In this document: positions 1 through 8,300 of the stretch, one piece after another
Position numbering within the stretch: position 1 is the first letter of the stretch
Layout: every line of letters begins with the position of its first letter
NCBI GenBank assembly: GCA_022729855.1
Contig: DZBG01000005.1
Location: 1 to 53,644, forward strand
Reading direction: 5' to 3'
Length of the DNA: 53,644 nt
Source: Bdellovibrio sp.
GTDB taxonomy: Bacteria > Bdellovibrionota > Bacteriovoracia > Bacteriovoracales > Bacteriovoracaceae
Notes under the pieces: model-generated
Databases searched by the model: none
Told to the model about the DNA's origin: nothing
The model's input: only the letters and a program-made list of their open reading frames with translations
Position numbers and translations under genes: made by a program

Positions 1-36
1 GAAGGATTCTATATTTACGATTGGCTCGGCAATTAA
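1..36 (+). CDS. possible C-terminal end of an unidentified gene (partial)
   Basis: The first 36 bases read in frame as EGFYIYDWLGN followed by TAA. A hairpin able to act as a terminator follows at about 55-80. Eleven codons are too few to identify a family, so this is only a candidate tail of a gene beginning outside the window. Confidence 0.3.
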   Translation, partial: EGFYIYDWLGN

Positions 37-54
37 ACCAAATTCTTTCTCATC

Positions 55-80
55 TTTTTCAAGGCCCGAAAGCCTTAAAA
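55..80. terminator. weak hairpin terminator
   Basis: AAGGC at 61-65 pairs with GCCTT at 72-76 around the loop CCGAAA. The stem is flanked by TTTT on the left and AAAA on the right, so it could work in either direction. It sits just after the partial plus-strand reading frame that ends at 36. The five GC/AT pairs and the weak T run make this tentative. Confidence 0.3.
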
Positions 81-180
81 CTTTTACACTATTAAATTTT
101 CAAAGAGGTTGCATTTCTAGCATTTCATGTTTTCTCTTGCAAGAACTTTTTTTAAATTATTCTTACAATCTAATTTTTTA

Positions 181-256
<76 letters not shown>

Positions 257-376
257 ACAAAAAACATTCGATACGAATTGCGAGAGCTGAATTTATTGAT
301 TTACTCTATTTTTGTCAACGGCTTTTTTTTGATTATTTAAGATTTTTTTAGATTAGGCATTTTGTGAGTGAAACTT

Positions 377-401
377 CCCCTGTTTTTTAGTTTAAACAGG
401 G
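377..401. terminator. hairpin overlapping the metalloprotease stop codon
   Basis: CCCCTGTTT at 377-385 and AAACAGGGG at 394-402 form a nine-pair stem around TTTAGTTT. The stem contains the stop codon of the metalloprotease gene. No clear T run follows on the minus strand, so it may be a transcript-end stabiliser rather than a true intrinsic terminator. Confidence 0.35.
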
Positions 402-1280
402 GGCGGGGATCAAAATTGGACGGTTATTATCATCTAAAAGGTCGGCTCCTTCGGTCCCTGAATAATATTTGCGAAAATTGATACCTAACTCTTCCCTTAC
501 CATATTTTCAAAATAAACAGCACGGTATTCAGAGGCCAATTGGTTCTCGTAATTCTCTCCAGTCACAAAACGTAAATCAAGAAGCCCACGGATAGAATCA
601 AAAGAATGGAACATTTCGTGAGCAAGCGCCACAACTGGATTAAGCTCTCTTGTTACTCCATCAGACTCAATGGTTTCAACTTTAAGTTTAGGATGCCAAG
701 AAATAAATCCTCCGACACCAATATCAAAAAATGGAAGTGAATCATCTGGCATTCTTAATTTCGAAAAATAACTTATTGATGAGGCCATATAAATTCCTTG
801 ATAGGATTTTCCGCCTTCTACCGTAGGGATGAAGCTATTATTTCCGAAGCGAATGGTGAGAGGAAAATATGACTCCTCTAGCATGCGAAGTAATTTTTTT
901 GTTGGTTCTAGCTTTTCAAATTCAGCAAGAGCCGAAACAACATACTTATAAAACACATCACTAAATTCTGTGACTTCAGAACCATCTCTTTCAAAATAAT
1001 GTCCCTGTTTATAAATAATATAATCCTCAGATTTATAGGCTTGAATTCGGAGTGAGTTTTTCTCTGCATTCTTTCTAAGAGGTTCCTGAAATGGATTTAA
1101 TTCATCACGATCGTTACAAGCATAATGCGGGAGTAGCGCTTTATTCTCGCCTAAGCGATCACTCATCTCCTCCATGGACCAATCTCTAAAAGATGAATTC
1201 TCATATTGAACTTTAATATAATCTTGAGCGAAGGCCGACGCGGATAAAACTGAAAGAATAAAAAGAATAAAATGTTTCAT
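387..1280 (-). CDS. secreted M91-like zinc metalloprotease
   Basis: The product is about 297 residues and begins with a Sec signal peptide (hydrophobic core FILFILSVLSASAFA, likely cut after AFA). The C-terminal third carries a zinc motif, HEMFHSFD, near residue 220. This is followed by an acidic stretch, EYRAVYFENMVREELG, and then FRKYYSG. The order HExxH, EYxAxxxEN and RxxxG resembles peptidase family M91 (NleD/HopH1 type), known from type III effectors and secreted bacterial proteases. I place the start at the ATG at 1280, six bases after GGAAGG; the in-frame GTG at 1286 lies directly on that site. It stands alone between the tRNA and the cytochrome operon. Protease activity is well supported, but the substrate is unknown; host or prey protein cleavage is only a guess. 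Confidence 0.75.
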   Translation of the reverse strand: MKHFILFILSVLSASAFAQDYIKVQYENSSFRDWSMEEMSDRLGENKALLPHYACNDRDELNPFQEPLRKNAEKNSLRIQAYKSEDYIIYKQGHYFERDGSEVTEFSDVFYKYVVSALAEFEKLEPTKKLLRMLEESYFPLTIRFGNNSFIPTVEGGKSYQGIYMASSISYFSKLRMPDDSLPFFDIGVGGFISWHPKLKVETIESDGVTRELNPVVALAHEMFHSFDSIRGLLDLRFVTGENYENQLASEYRAVYFENMVREELGINFRKYYSGTEGADLLDDNNRPILIPAPCLN

Positions 1281-1368
1281 TCGCACCTTCCCTAAGATTA
1301 GAGGCGCGATACTACCAAGGTTTTTTTAGCTGAGAGGGGAACAGAGTAAAATTTACTGAGTTTTGGGC

Positions 1369-1398
1369 AAAAAAAAGGCGGGATAGACCCGCCTTTTT
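1369..1398 (-). terminator. rho-independent terminator of the bc complex operon
   Basis: On the minus strand GGCGGG-TCTAT-CCCGCC is followed by eight T residues. The stem lies at 1377-1382 and 1388-1393. It starts two bases after the stop codon of the octahaem cytochrome gene. A T run on the other side means it could also stop plus-strand transcripts. Confidence 0.85.
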
Positions 1399-1400
1399 GA

Positions 1401-4238
1401 TTATTCATTTTTTGGAAGTGCTGGAGGGTAAGTATTCTGTCCCATTTCTTGAACATATTTTCTTACTGCTCGAATTTGTCGTTCAGGATCGTTATCAAGA
1501 ACTCCATCTACTGCAGACATAAGAGTTCCATCCCCTGCGTCCCAGAACGCTGGCATCGTAGTGTATGGAAGCATAGCAGGTGGATTTGTTAACCACTTCT
1601 CAATCCATGTTCCACGAAGTCTCATCTTCGCATGGTGAAGATTTGGAGCTTGAGGTTCATCGCTATTAAATCCAATCGTGTGACAAGAAGTACAAGCGAG
1701 TTCATTAAAGATTTTCTTCGCTGCTTCTTTCTCACCTGGTTCCCACTCAACTTTTACTTCTTGTTCAAAAGTAACTTGATTAGAATCGGCCTGGAAGTAA
1801 GTTACGATTTTATTTAATTCATCATTTGATAGATTAAATGTAGGCATTCTCACTTTCACGTATGGACGAATTGTTTGAACATTCTTTAAAAAGTTATAGA
1901 ACCATTCAGTCTGAACACGGTGCCCTTCTTTCACTAGGAAAGGAGGTCCATAGTTCTGATCTTCAAAAGCTTTAGATAAAGCTCCGCCAGTTCCATCAAC
2001 CATGTGACAGCCAGTACAATTGTACTTGCTCACCACTCGCTTACCTTCTTCAGCAAATTTTTCATTCGCATTCAGAATTTTTTGACCAGAATAAGGGACT
2101 TTTTCAGAAACCTGCCCAAGGATTGCAACTAAGAGAGATTCAATTTCTTCATCTTTTAGATAAAAGTTTGGCATTTTATTTAAATCTTTGAACACCTTAG
2201 GTACGCCAATATCCCAAATACTTGGTTGTTTTAAGTGCTGCTTAATCCATCCATGACGAGTATGCGGTACTTGATGTTGCTGCCCAAAACCGAATTGGTG
2301 AACAGGTTTAGACCCTTCTTTTGTAAGTTCAGGTCCAATCTGAGGAAGGTCACCTTCAAATCCATTAATATTATGGCATGAGTAACAGCCATATTTATTG
2401 ATAGAGCGTTTACCAAGTTCCATTGTTCTTTCAGCATCAGACATTTTTTCAAGTTTAGCTTTTGCGGCATCAATCGTTTCAAATGCTGAGAAATAATCTT
2501 GAACAAGAATTTCATCTCTTAATTTATTATCCATTGCTGGAAATTCAAGTGAGGCAAATTCTTTATTCTTGAGTGACAATAAATATGAAGCGATATCATT
2601 TGCTTCTTTATCAGTCAGTCGGAATGAAGGCATGACAGTATCTTCTTGGAAGTGAGATGGTTTCTTCAACCAAGAGACTAGCCAGTCAGGATCAACCTTC
2701 GAGCCAGTTCCGGTAAGGTATGTACCTTTACGACTTCCTACTGCATTCCATTTATCATCAATTCCTTCAACCATGTGACATCCAACACAGCCAACTGTTT
2801 CAATTAGTTCTTTACCTTTAGCTAAGTCTCCACCTGCATACTTTTGAAGTGGCTTGAATGATTTAGCTGTATTGCTAATATATTCGGCCATAGCATTTAC
2901 TTCGGTCATATTTTTATTTTTAAATTCAGGAGATGAATTATTCGCCTGATTAAAAAATGCAGGCATTTTTGATTTTGGATTAAATGCATGCGGATTCCAA
3001 ATCCAGTTTTTGATCCATTCCTTAGAAGCTTTCGCAGTAATTTTTTGAAGTGAAGGACCTGGTTTCGCTAAGTGCTGCCATCCCTCAATTTTATGACATC
3101 CATAACATCCGTAATCACGAATAAGTTGGCGTCCTTTATTAAGCTGTTCGGCCATCGGGATAAACTCAACGTTTTGGTGACATTTAAGACACTGACCTTG
3201 AGTGTATTGAAGCGGAAGCATTTCTTGAGGAACTTTGTGTGGCTCATGCCAGTGATATTTAGCAACCCACTCTTTCTCTTGTTCTTTATTTTGTGGAACG
3301 TGTGCAGCAGAATTGAAATCGTTTACACGGTCACCAACCCCTCCATGACATGAAGTACATCCAAATTCTTTAACAGGATGTTTAGAACTCGCTCCAACAG
3401 CAAGATCTAAATTAGGGTGAGTTTTATAAGGATTGGCCTGATCTTCAAACCCAGGACGATCGATAAAGACGTGACAAGTAGTACAACGATCAATCTTCGG
3501 CATTTGTTGAAAGTAAAAATCGTTAGTTGAATTTTTAATTACATACTGACGGATCTTAATTGTTGGATCCATGAAATCAATAAAGGGTAAGTTTCTTAAA
3601 AGCCAAACAGGATTCTTCTCAGTAGCTGTAAGTGCTACAAGTGTGCGATCCTTATCCGCCATAAGAGCGTTAAGTTCTTTTTCTGCTTCTGTTTTCTTAG
3701 CTAAAATTTCTTTTAATTCATTTTGAAGCTCATGATCTTGGGCCTGAAGACCTTTTAAATGATCCTTCCCATCCATTTCTTTTTTCTTAAATTCATCAAA
3801 TTTAATTTTATATTTTTTAGCGTCTTCTGTGTGGTGCTCAGAGTGAGCATGCTCATACTTAAACTGATAAGCTGAAGCTTGAGATCCGTTCACACCATTT
3901 GTCATGTTTTGAACATAAACTTGCTTAGCAACTTCATGAATTTTGTCGTTAATTTTATCCATCTCAGCTTGGTGAGCTTCAAGTCCAATTTCAGCATCAG
4001 CAATTTTAGTTTTTATTGCCTCAAGCTCTTTAGTATCAACTGATCCATCGATTTGTTTAATTTTGGCATTAAGTTGTTGCTTCTCAATATCCATGGCCTT
4101 GATTTGAACAGCTTTCCAAGGACGAATATAATCGTCCAGGGCCATCCATACGACCACAAGAAGAAGTGCTACCGATAATACAGCAAAGATCTTATTTAAA
4201 GTCTTTGTGTCATAGGCCATTCCTGGTTCTCGTTTCAT
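1401..4238 (-). CDS. membrane-anchored octahaem cytochrome c of a bc-type quinol oxidase
   Basis: This 945-residue protein has one N-terminal membrane anchor (about residues 14-36), then a charged coiled-coil region rich in Lys/Glu/His (about 40-215). A long extracytoplasmic part with eight CxxCH haem c motifs follows: CTTCH, CTSCH, CLKCH, CYGCH, CVGCH, CYSCH, CTGCH and CTSCH, roughly at residues 254, 298, 350, 380, 486, 618, 742 and 849. It is the last gene of an operon with cytochrome b halves and Rieske protein, so it very likely replaces cytochrome c1 or f as electron acceptor and passes electrons to a terminal oxidase or soluble cytochrome. The start at 4238 follows AGGTAGCGGGAA; a second ATG at 4220 is possible. 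Several haem domains look like tandem copies of a class I cytochrome c fold. The haem count is directly visible; the place in the complex is inferred from gene order. Confidence 0.85.
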   Translation of the reverse strand: MKREPGMAYDTKTLNKIFAVLSVALLLVVVWMALDDYIRPWKAVQIKAMDIEKQQLNAKIKQIDGSVDTKELEAIKTKIADAEIGLEAHQAEMDKINDKIHEVAKQVYVQNMTNGVNGSQASAYQFKYEHAHSEHHTEDAKKYKIKFDEFKKKEMDGKDHLKGLQAQDHELQNELKEILAKKTEAEKELNALMADKDRTLVALTATEKNPVWLLRNLPFIDFMDPTIKIRQYVIKNSTNDFYFQQMPKIDRCTTCHVFIDRPGFEDQANPYKTHPNLDLAVGASSKHPVKEFGCTSCHGGVGDRVNDFNSAAHVPQNKEQEKEWVAKYHWHEPHKVPQEMLPLQYTQGQCLKCHQNVEFIPMAEQLNKGRQLIRDYGCYGCHKIEGWQHLAKPGPSLQKITAKASKEWIKNWIWNPHAFNPKSKMPAFFNQANNSSPEFKNKNMTEVNAMAEYISNTAKSFKPLQKYAGGDLAKGKELIETVGCVGCHMVEGIDDKWNAVGSRKGTYLTGTGSKVDPDWLVSWLKKPSHFQEDTVMPSFRLTDKEANDIASYLLSLKNKEFASLEFPAMDNKLRDEILVQDYFSAFETIDAAKAKLEKMSDAERTMELGKRSINKYGCYSCHNINGFEGDLPQIGPELTKEGSKPVHQFGFGQQHQVPHTRHGWIKQHLKQPSIWDIGVPKVFKDLNKMPNFYLKDEEIESLLVAILGQVSEKVPYSGQKILNANEKFAEEGKRVVSKYNCTGCHMVDGTGGALSKAFEDQNYGPPFLVKEGHRVQTEWFYNFLKNVQTIRPYVKVRMPTFNLSNDELNKIVTYFQADSNQVTFEQEVKVEWEPGEKEAAKKIFNELACTSCHTIGFNSDEPQAPNLHHAKMRLRGTWIEKWLTNPPAMLPYTTMPAFWDAGDGTLMSAVDGVLDNDPERQIRAVRKYVQEMGQNTYPPALPKNE

Positions 4239-4267
4239 TTCCCGCTACCTTATTCTTAATGACTAAA

Positions 4268-5344
4268 TTATAAATTCAATTCAAATTCTGGCATTGCCAC
4301 AATGTACTTCAAGTCAATGAACCAACGAAGATACATTTTAATAGGCAAGCTCATCATCCCAAGCATTAGAAAAATCATAATATAATATCTAATGCTTCCC
4401 ATTCTATCTAAGTACGACTGTCCCCACTTTTTAGTAATAAGTGGAATTGACCCGATTAAATAGAACCCAGTTAATATCACTCCGAAGATTTCTCTTAAGA
4501 AGATATTTTTTGGAAGTCCCATATTTAAAACTTTGATCCAAATAATTTCTGAAAGGTTAATATTGTTTTCTGCGACCACTTTATGCGAATCCCAGAATTC
4601 AAATGGTCCGTAGAATGTCCAGTTAGGACCTCTTAAAAATGTTCCGAACTGAATGAGGAAAACCCAAAGAAGAAGCCATCCAAATAAGAATGAAGTGATC
4701 GCAAATTTTCTTTCTTTGAATGTGTAGTATCCATTTCCTTTTGGATTGATATCAAGGAAAGGAACAGCAATAAGACCCACAAGAATAAGTACAGGAAGAA
4801 CAACTCCGGCCATCCATGGATCGAAATACACAAGCATTTCTTGAAGACCAAGGAAGTACCAAGGAGCTTTAGCTGGATTTGGTGCCCAAGTTGGGTTAGC
4901 TGGTTCCTCTAAAGGAGCTTTAAAGAAAATGGCCCATGCAATGAGGAAAATTCCACAGGCAATACAAGCAAATAACTCTGTATAAACTAAGTTAGGCCAT
5001 GCCCAAACTTTTTCTCTCTCTTCTGGAGTTCCTTCAACAGGTGGTTCACCAGCTGCAATTCTTTTATCATTTTGAACACCTTTATAGATGGCAAACCAAG
5101 TTGACCACATAACAAGGGCGTTAAGGATAATAATAGGAATATTATCTGGAAGTGAGATAATCGAGAAAAAGATAGGGTCATTGAGCATCCAAATAAAAAT
5201 TAAAAGGACTGCACCAAACATTCCCATACCGAATTTTTTTGTTCCTACAATATCGATTTTTTTGATCGCTAAAAAGAACAAAGCAATTGTACCTGTAAAT
5301 AGGTAAACCGGCTGAGCGAGAAAATTAATTACTTCTTTAATCAT
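4268..5344 (-). CDS. petD: cytochrome b C-terminal half (subunit IV-like)
   Basis: The 358-residue integral membrane protein corresponds to the C-terminal domain of cytochrome b / subunit IV of b6f. It starts with an extra N-terminal pair of hydrophobic segments, then a Qo-site loop in which KAPWYFLGLQEML matches the PEWYFLP region of the family. Next come an ef-helix, FDPWMAGVVLP and PFLDINPKGNGYY, all landmarks of cytochrome b, and further helices. The Qo motif reads APWY instead of PEWY, so the usual glutamate is missing. The gene lies 21 bases after the N-terminal cytochrome b gene and 29 bases before the octahaem cytochrome. At 358 residues it is much longer than plant subunit IV (about 160), with two or three additional membrane helices at each end. 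Confidence 0.85.
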   Translation of the reverse strand: MIKEVINFLAQPVYLFTGTIALFFLAIKKIDIVGTKKFGMGMFGAVLLIFIWMLNDPIFFSIISLPDNIPIIILNALVMWSTWFAIYKGVQNDKRIAAGEPPVEGTPEEREKVWAWPNLVYTELFACIACGIFLIAWAIFFKAPLEEPANPTWAPNPAKAPWYFLGLQEMLVYFDPWMAGVVLPVLILVGLIAVPFLDINPKGNGYYTFKERKFAITSFLFGWLLLWVFLIQFGTFLRGPNWTFYGPFEFWDSHKVVAENNINLSEIIWIKVLNMGLPKNIFLREIFGVILTGFYLIGSIPLITKKWGQSYLDRMGSIRYYIMIFLMLGMMSLPIKMYLRWFIDLKYIVAMPEFELNL

Positions 5345-5365
5345 AAAATTCTACCTTCAAAAAAC

Positions 5366-6145
5366 TTATAGAGGAGCTGAGATCCCACCATCTTTACGTA
5401 CACGCCAGAAGTGAACTGCAATAAGAACAGCAACAACAAGTGGAATAAATACACAATGAAGGATGTAAAATCTTAGAAGAGCGGCTTCCCCTACAAAACG
5501 TCCACCAAGTAACTGGAAGCGTACGTCGTTTTTATCTGAAACCATCACGAAGTCACCAATGCGAGCAAGAGCTGCACCGGGACCACCGTTCCCCATAAAT
5601 GGAGTGGCCTTGGCCATGTTCGACCCTACGGTAATCGCCCAAATGGCAAGCTGATCCCAAGGAAGAAGGTATCCAGTAAACGAAAGAAGCATTGTTAAAA
5701 CGAGAAGAATAACACCAACACCCCAATTGAATTCACGAGGTGGTTTGTATGATCCAGTCATGAACACGCGGAACATGTGAATCCATACTGTAATAACCAT
5801 TAAGTGGGCACCCCAACGGTGAAGTTCGCGCATAATTCCCAAAGGAACGTGTTCGCGAAGACCGATAATATCTGTGAATGCATACTCAGCAGTTGGGCGA
5901 TAATAGAACATAAGAAGAACGCCAGTAATAGTAAGAGCAAGGAAGATAAAGAATGTTAATCCTCCCATACACCATGTATACCCTAGCTGAACTCCCGATT
6001 TTTTTAATTTGATTGGGTGAAGGTGAAGGAAAACGTTTCCTGCAACAACAGCAGCTCTGTTACGAGCATTATTAGGTGGACCATGGCGGAAAATTGATTT
6101 CCAAACTTGGGTATTAGCGACTTTTTTTGCGAAACCTTCAGACAT
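5366..6145 (-). CDS. petB: cytochrome b N-terminal half (cytochrome b6-like)
   Basis: This 259-residue protein holds the four-helix haem-binding domain. The first ligand pair lies in [19 protein letters not shown] (13 residues between the two His). The second pair lies in [19 protein letters not shown] (14 residues between). Fourteen is the b6-type spacing; mitochondrial cytochrome b has 13. [13 protein letters not shown] and the ending [10 protein letters not shown] are also b6-like, so the protein stops just where cytochrome b6 stops. It binds two b haems and forms the Qi and part of the Qo quinone site. It is the second gene after the Rieske protein, 19 bases downstream, and a split cytochrome b is expected for this b6f-like architecture. 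Confidence 0.92.
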   Translation of the reverse strand: MSEGFAKKVANTQVWKSIFRHGPPNNARNRAAVVAGNVFLHLHPIKLKKSGVQLGYTWCMGGLTFFIFLALTITGVLLMFYYRPTAEYAFTDIIGLREHVPLGIMRELHRWGAHLMVITVWIHMFRVFMTGSYKPPREFNWGVGVILLVLTMLLSFTGYLLPWDQLAIWAITVGSNMAKATPFMGNGGPGAALARIGDFVMVSDKNDVRFQLLGGRFVGEAALLRFYILHCVFIPLVVAVLIAVHFWRVRKDGGISAPL

Positions 6146-6164
6146 ATATAATTCCTATAATCAA

Positions 6165-6668
6165 TTAAACTTCAATATAAGCGCCGTCACTATTCCATTG
6201 ACCTTTTTCGTAACGGAATACTTTCGTTTTATCGACGATGATTTTACCTTCTGGATTTAATGAAATTTTGAAACGCTCAAGTGGACGAGGTGCTGGGCCT
6301 TCGAAGTTAATTCCATTCGGATAATAACCTGAACCATGACATGGACACTTGAATTTACTCTCTGCTGGAAGCCAAGTTGGAATACAACCTAAGTGAGTAC
6401 AGATGTTCGACATTGCTACTAGACGACCGTCTTTTTTGTACATCCAAACACCAAAACCATTTTTCCAGCGCTCATCTACACCTTCAGGATAATCATCAGG
6501 AAAGCCGGCCATGAAATCCATAGCTGGTTCAAAAACTACGTTAGGATAAGAAAATCTAAATAATAAACTTCCAATACCTGCCATAGCAGCACCGAATGTA
6601 ATCCATCCGACAGCAAGAAAACTAAAAAACTCACGTCTGTTTAGACTGGTTTTAACTTCATCACTCAT
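6165..6668 (-). CDS. petA: Rieske iron-sulfur protein
   Basis: The 167-residue protein has an N-terminal anchor starting NRREFFSFLAVGW, whose paired Arg resembles a Tat signal-anchor. Both cluster-binding boxes are intact: CTHLGC near residue 90 and CPCHGSGY near residue 107, giving two Cys and two His ligands plus the disulfide Cys pair. A proline-rich PAPRPLERF loop follows the second box. It accepts one electron from quinol at the Qo site and hands it to the multihaem cytochrome. The start at 6668 has GGAGATCACTT before the ATG. It begins the cytochrome gene run, with the HEAT-repeat gene 90 bases upstream. Confidence 0.95.
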   Translation of the reverse strand: MSDEVKTSLNRREFFSFLAVGWITFGAAMAGIGSLLFRFSYPNVVFEPAMDFMAGFPDDYPEGVDERWKNGFGVWMYKKDGRLVAMSNICTHLGCIPTWLPAESKFKCPCHGSGYYPNGINFEGPAPRPLERFKISLNPEGKIIVDKTKVFRYEKGQWNSDGAYIEV

Positions 6669-6758
6669 AAGTGATCTCCGTAAATTATTTAAGGGAGCCT
6701 AACTTTAAGGCTAACTTAATGGGGTCTTTGTATTTTCACTCATTATGGGTGTAAACTT

Positions 6759-7625
6759 CTAATTTTTCAACACATTTGCGACTAGTTTAGCTTTTGTCGC
6801 AACCTTAACATTCGTGTCATTTTCAGCAATTTCTTGGGCCCATTTCTGAAGTTTCGTCCATTTTGAATTTTCCAAAATTCCCAAAACGTTCATTTTTAAT
6901 CCCTCAACCTGAGCTCCATTTAACTCTCCGGCCGCTGCCACATCATAACGAAGGGCCATAATTTCTTTTAACACTGGCAACGCTTCTTCTCTTTTATAAT
7001 TGATCAAAACAGTAGCAGCTGCGTAACGAATTGTTTTTTCTGACGAATTAAGAAGACCTAATGCTAGTGATTCAGTCTCAGGGATTTTGTGAGTGGCCAA
7101 GGCAAGTAATGAAACTTGTTTAAGACCAACATCTTCATCCTGTTTGGCGAGCTCAGCAATTTTTTTAAAATCGATACTATCGCTTTGCGACATGTTTCCG
7201 AGAGCTACTGCAGCATTAAATCGAGTCTTTGGATCAGGATCATTTAACGCTTTGTTTAATAAATTAATGCTAAGAGGATTATTTAAACTTCCTAATGCCA
7301 CAACAACAAAATTTCTTGTATTTGCATCTGCTGATGTTTCATAAACTGAAGCCAAGTTTTCAATCACCCAAGGAATATCTTCTTTGGGAATTTTTTGGGC
7401 AGCTAAAAATTTTGATAATTCGTAAGCAGCAACCCAACGATTTCCGAAAGTTTTTGAATTCATTTCTTCAATCAAATCACGATGATTCTTCCCAGAAGAG
7501 AGCATTTTCGTCACACCAAAAATAATAAGTGCACCAACGAGAACGATCGCTATTGGCACAGCGATTCCAGAAAGTGGTGAGCTTTCTAAAATTTTCTTAG
7601 AAGGAGCGGGATTTTGTTCAGACAT
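6759..7625 (-). CDS. membrane-anchored HEAT-repeat protein
   Basis: The 288-residue product has one N-terminal membrane helix (IVLVGALIIFGVTKML, about residues 25-40). The rest consists of short paired helices with HEAT/PBS-lyase-like repeats, such as NPLSINLLNKALNDPDPKTR followed by FNAAVALGNM. Such repeats are protein-protein scaffolds. The gene lies immediately upstream of the Rieske gene on the same strand and may be an assembly or accessory factor of the quinol oxidase. That role is inferred from position only; the 90-base gap could contain a separate promoter. Confidence 0.75.
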   Translation of the reverse strand: MSEQNPAPSKKILESSPLSGIAVPIAIVLVGALIIFGVTKMLSSGKNHRDLIEEMNSKTFGNRWVAAYELSKFLAAQKIPKEDIPWVIENLASVYETSADANTRNFVVVALGSLNNPLSINLLNKALNDPDPKTRFNAAVALGNMSQSDSIDFKKIAELAKQDEDVGLKQVSLLALATHKIPETESLALGLLNSSEKTIRYAAATVLINYKREEALPVLKEIMALRYDVAAAGELNGAQVEGLKMNVLGILENSKWTKLQKWAQEIAENDTNVKVATKAKLVANVLKN

Positions 7626-7702
7626 TTGGTGTCCTTATTGTTATAAATCAAAAAATAAATTTATTATCTATTTAGCAATTCTCGGTGGGAGAGGCAAATA
7701 TT

Positions 7703-8248
7703 ATGGCCTATCTTTTACGTTTTCTCATTGTTCTCATGGTCCTTGGAATCGCCTTAACTATTTTTATTGGCCTTGGCTGGGTGACTCTTCAGTGGGGACA
7801 TATTCAAATTGCCATTTCTGCTTTCCTCTTTTTGGTCTTTATCCAAGCTTTCGTAATGTTCTATTTTATTGGTGTTTCACGCCTAGTAGACAATGTTTGG
7901 ATGGCCCTTAACTCTACTGAAAATTTATCTGAACTTTTTGATACTCCTCCGCAAGATCTTGAGCCTTATAAAAAGAAAGTGGCCCGTTATGTTCACGAGT
8001 CGACTCTTTGTAAAAGACAAACAATACCTTGGACAATCCTCATGCTTATTTTAGGTTCACTTGGATTTCTACTTGGTGGCGCCTACGATACTGGACTCGT
8101 TTCTCGCGTGATTCACTCAGGTGTTGTGTATGGCTTTACAGCGGCCATGCTTATTGGCTTTGTTCGTCAGTGGTACTACCTAGGGAAAAGCCATACATTA
8201 CTGCGCGAAATGAAGGCGCTTTTTGGCATGTCTTCTGATGCTATGTAG
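7703..8248 (+). CDS. four-helix membrane protein of unknown function
   Basis: The start is the ATG at 7703, eight bases after GGGAGAGG; the earlier GTG at 7685 lies upstream of that site. The 181-residue product has two hydrophobic helices at the N-terminus (about 5-30 and 38-60). A cytoplasmic-looking stretch with TPPQDLEPYKKKVARYVHEST follows, then two more helices (about 113-135 and 145-160). I do not recognise a family. It is divergent from the HEAT-repeat gene, with about 77 bases of AT-rich DNA between, and a shared promoter region is likely. No catalytic motif is visible. Confidence 0.75.
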   Translation: MAYLLRFLIVLMVLGIALTIFIGLGWVTLQWGHIQIAISAFLFLVFIQAFVMFYFIGVSRLVDNVWMALNSTENLSELFDTPPQDLEPYKKKVARYVHESTLCKRQTIPWTILMLILGSLGFLLGGAYDTGLVSRVIHSGVVYGFTAAMLIGFVRQWYYLGKSHTLLREMKALFGMSSDAM

Positions 8249-8300
8249 TTGAAATTATATTTCTCATTCTTTCTAGGCCATTAACCGAATAGAATAAGGT

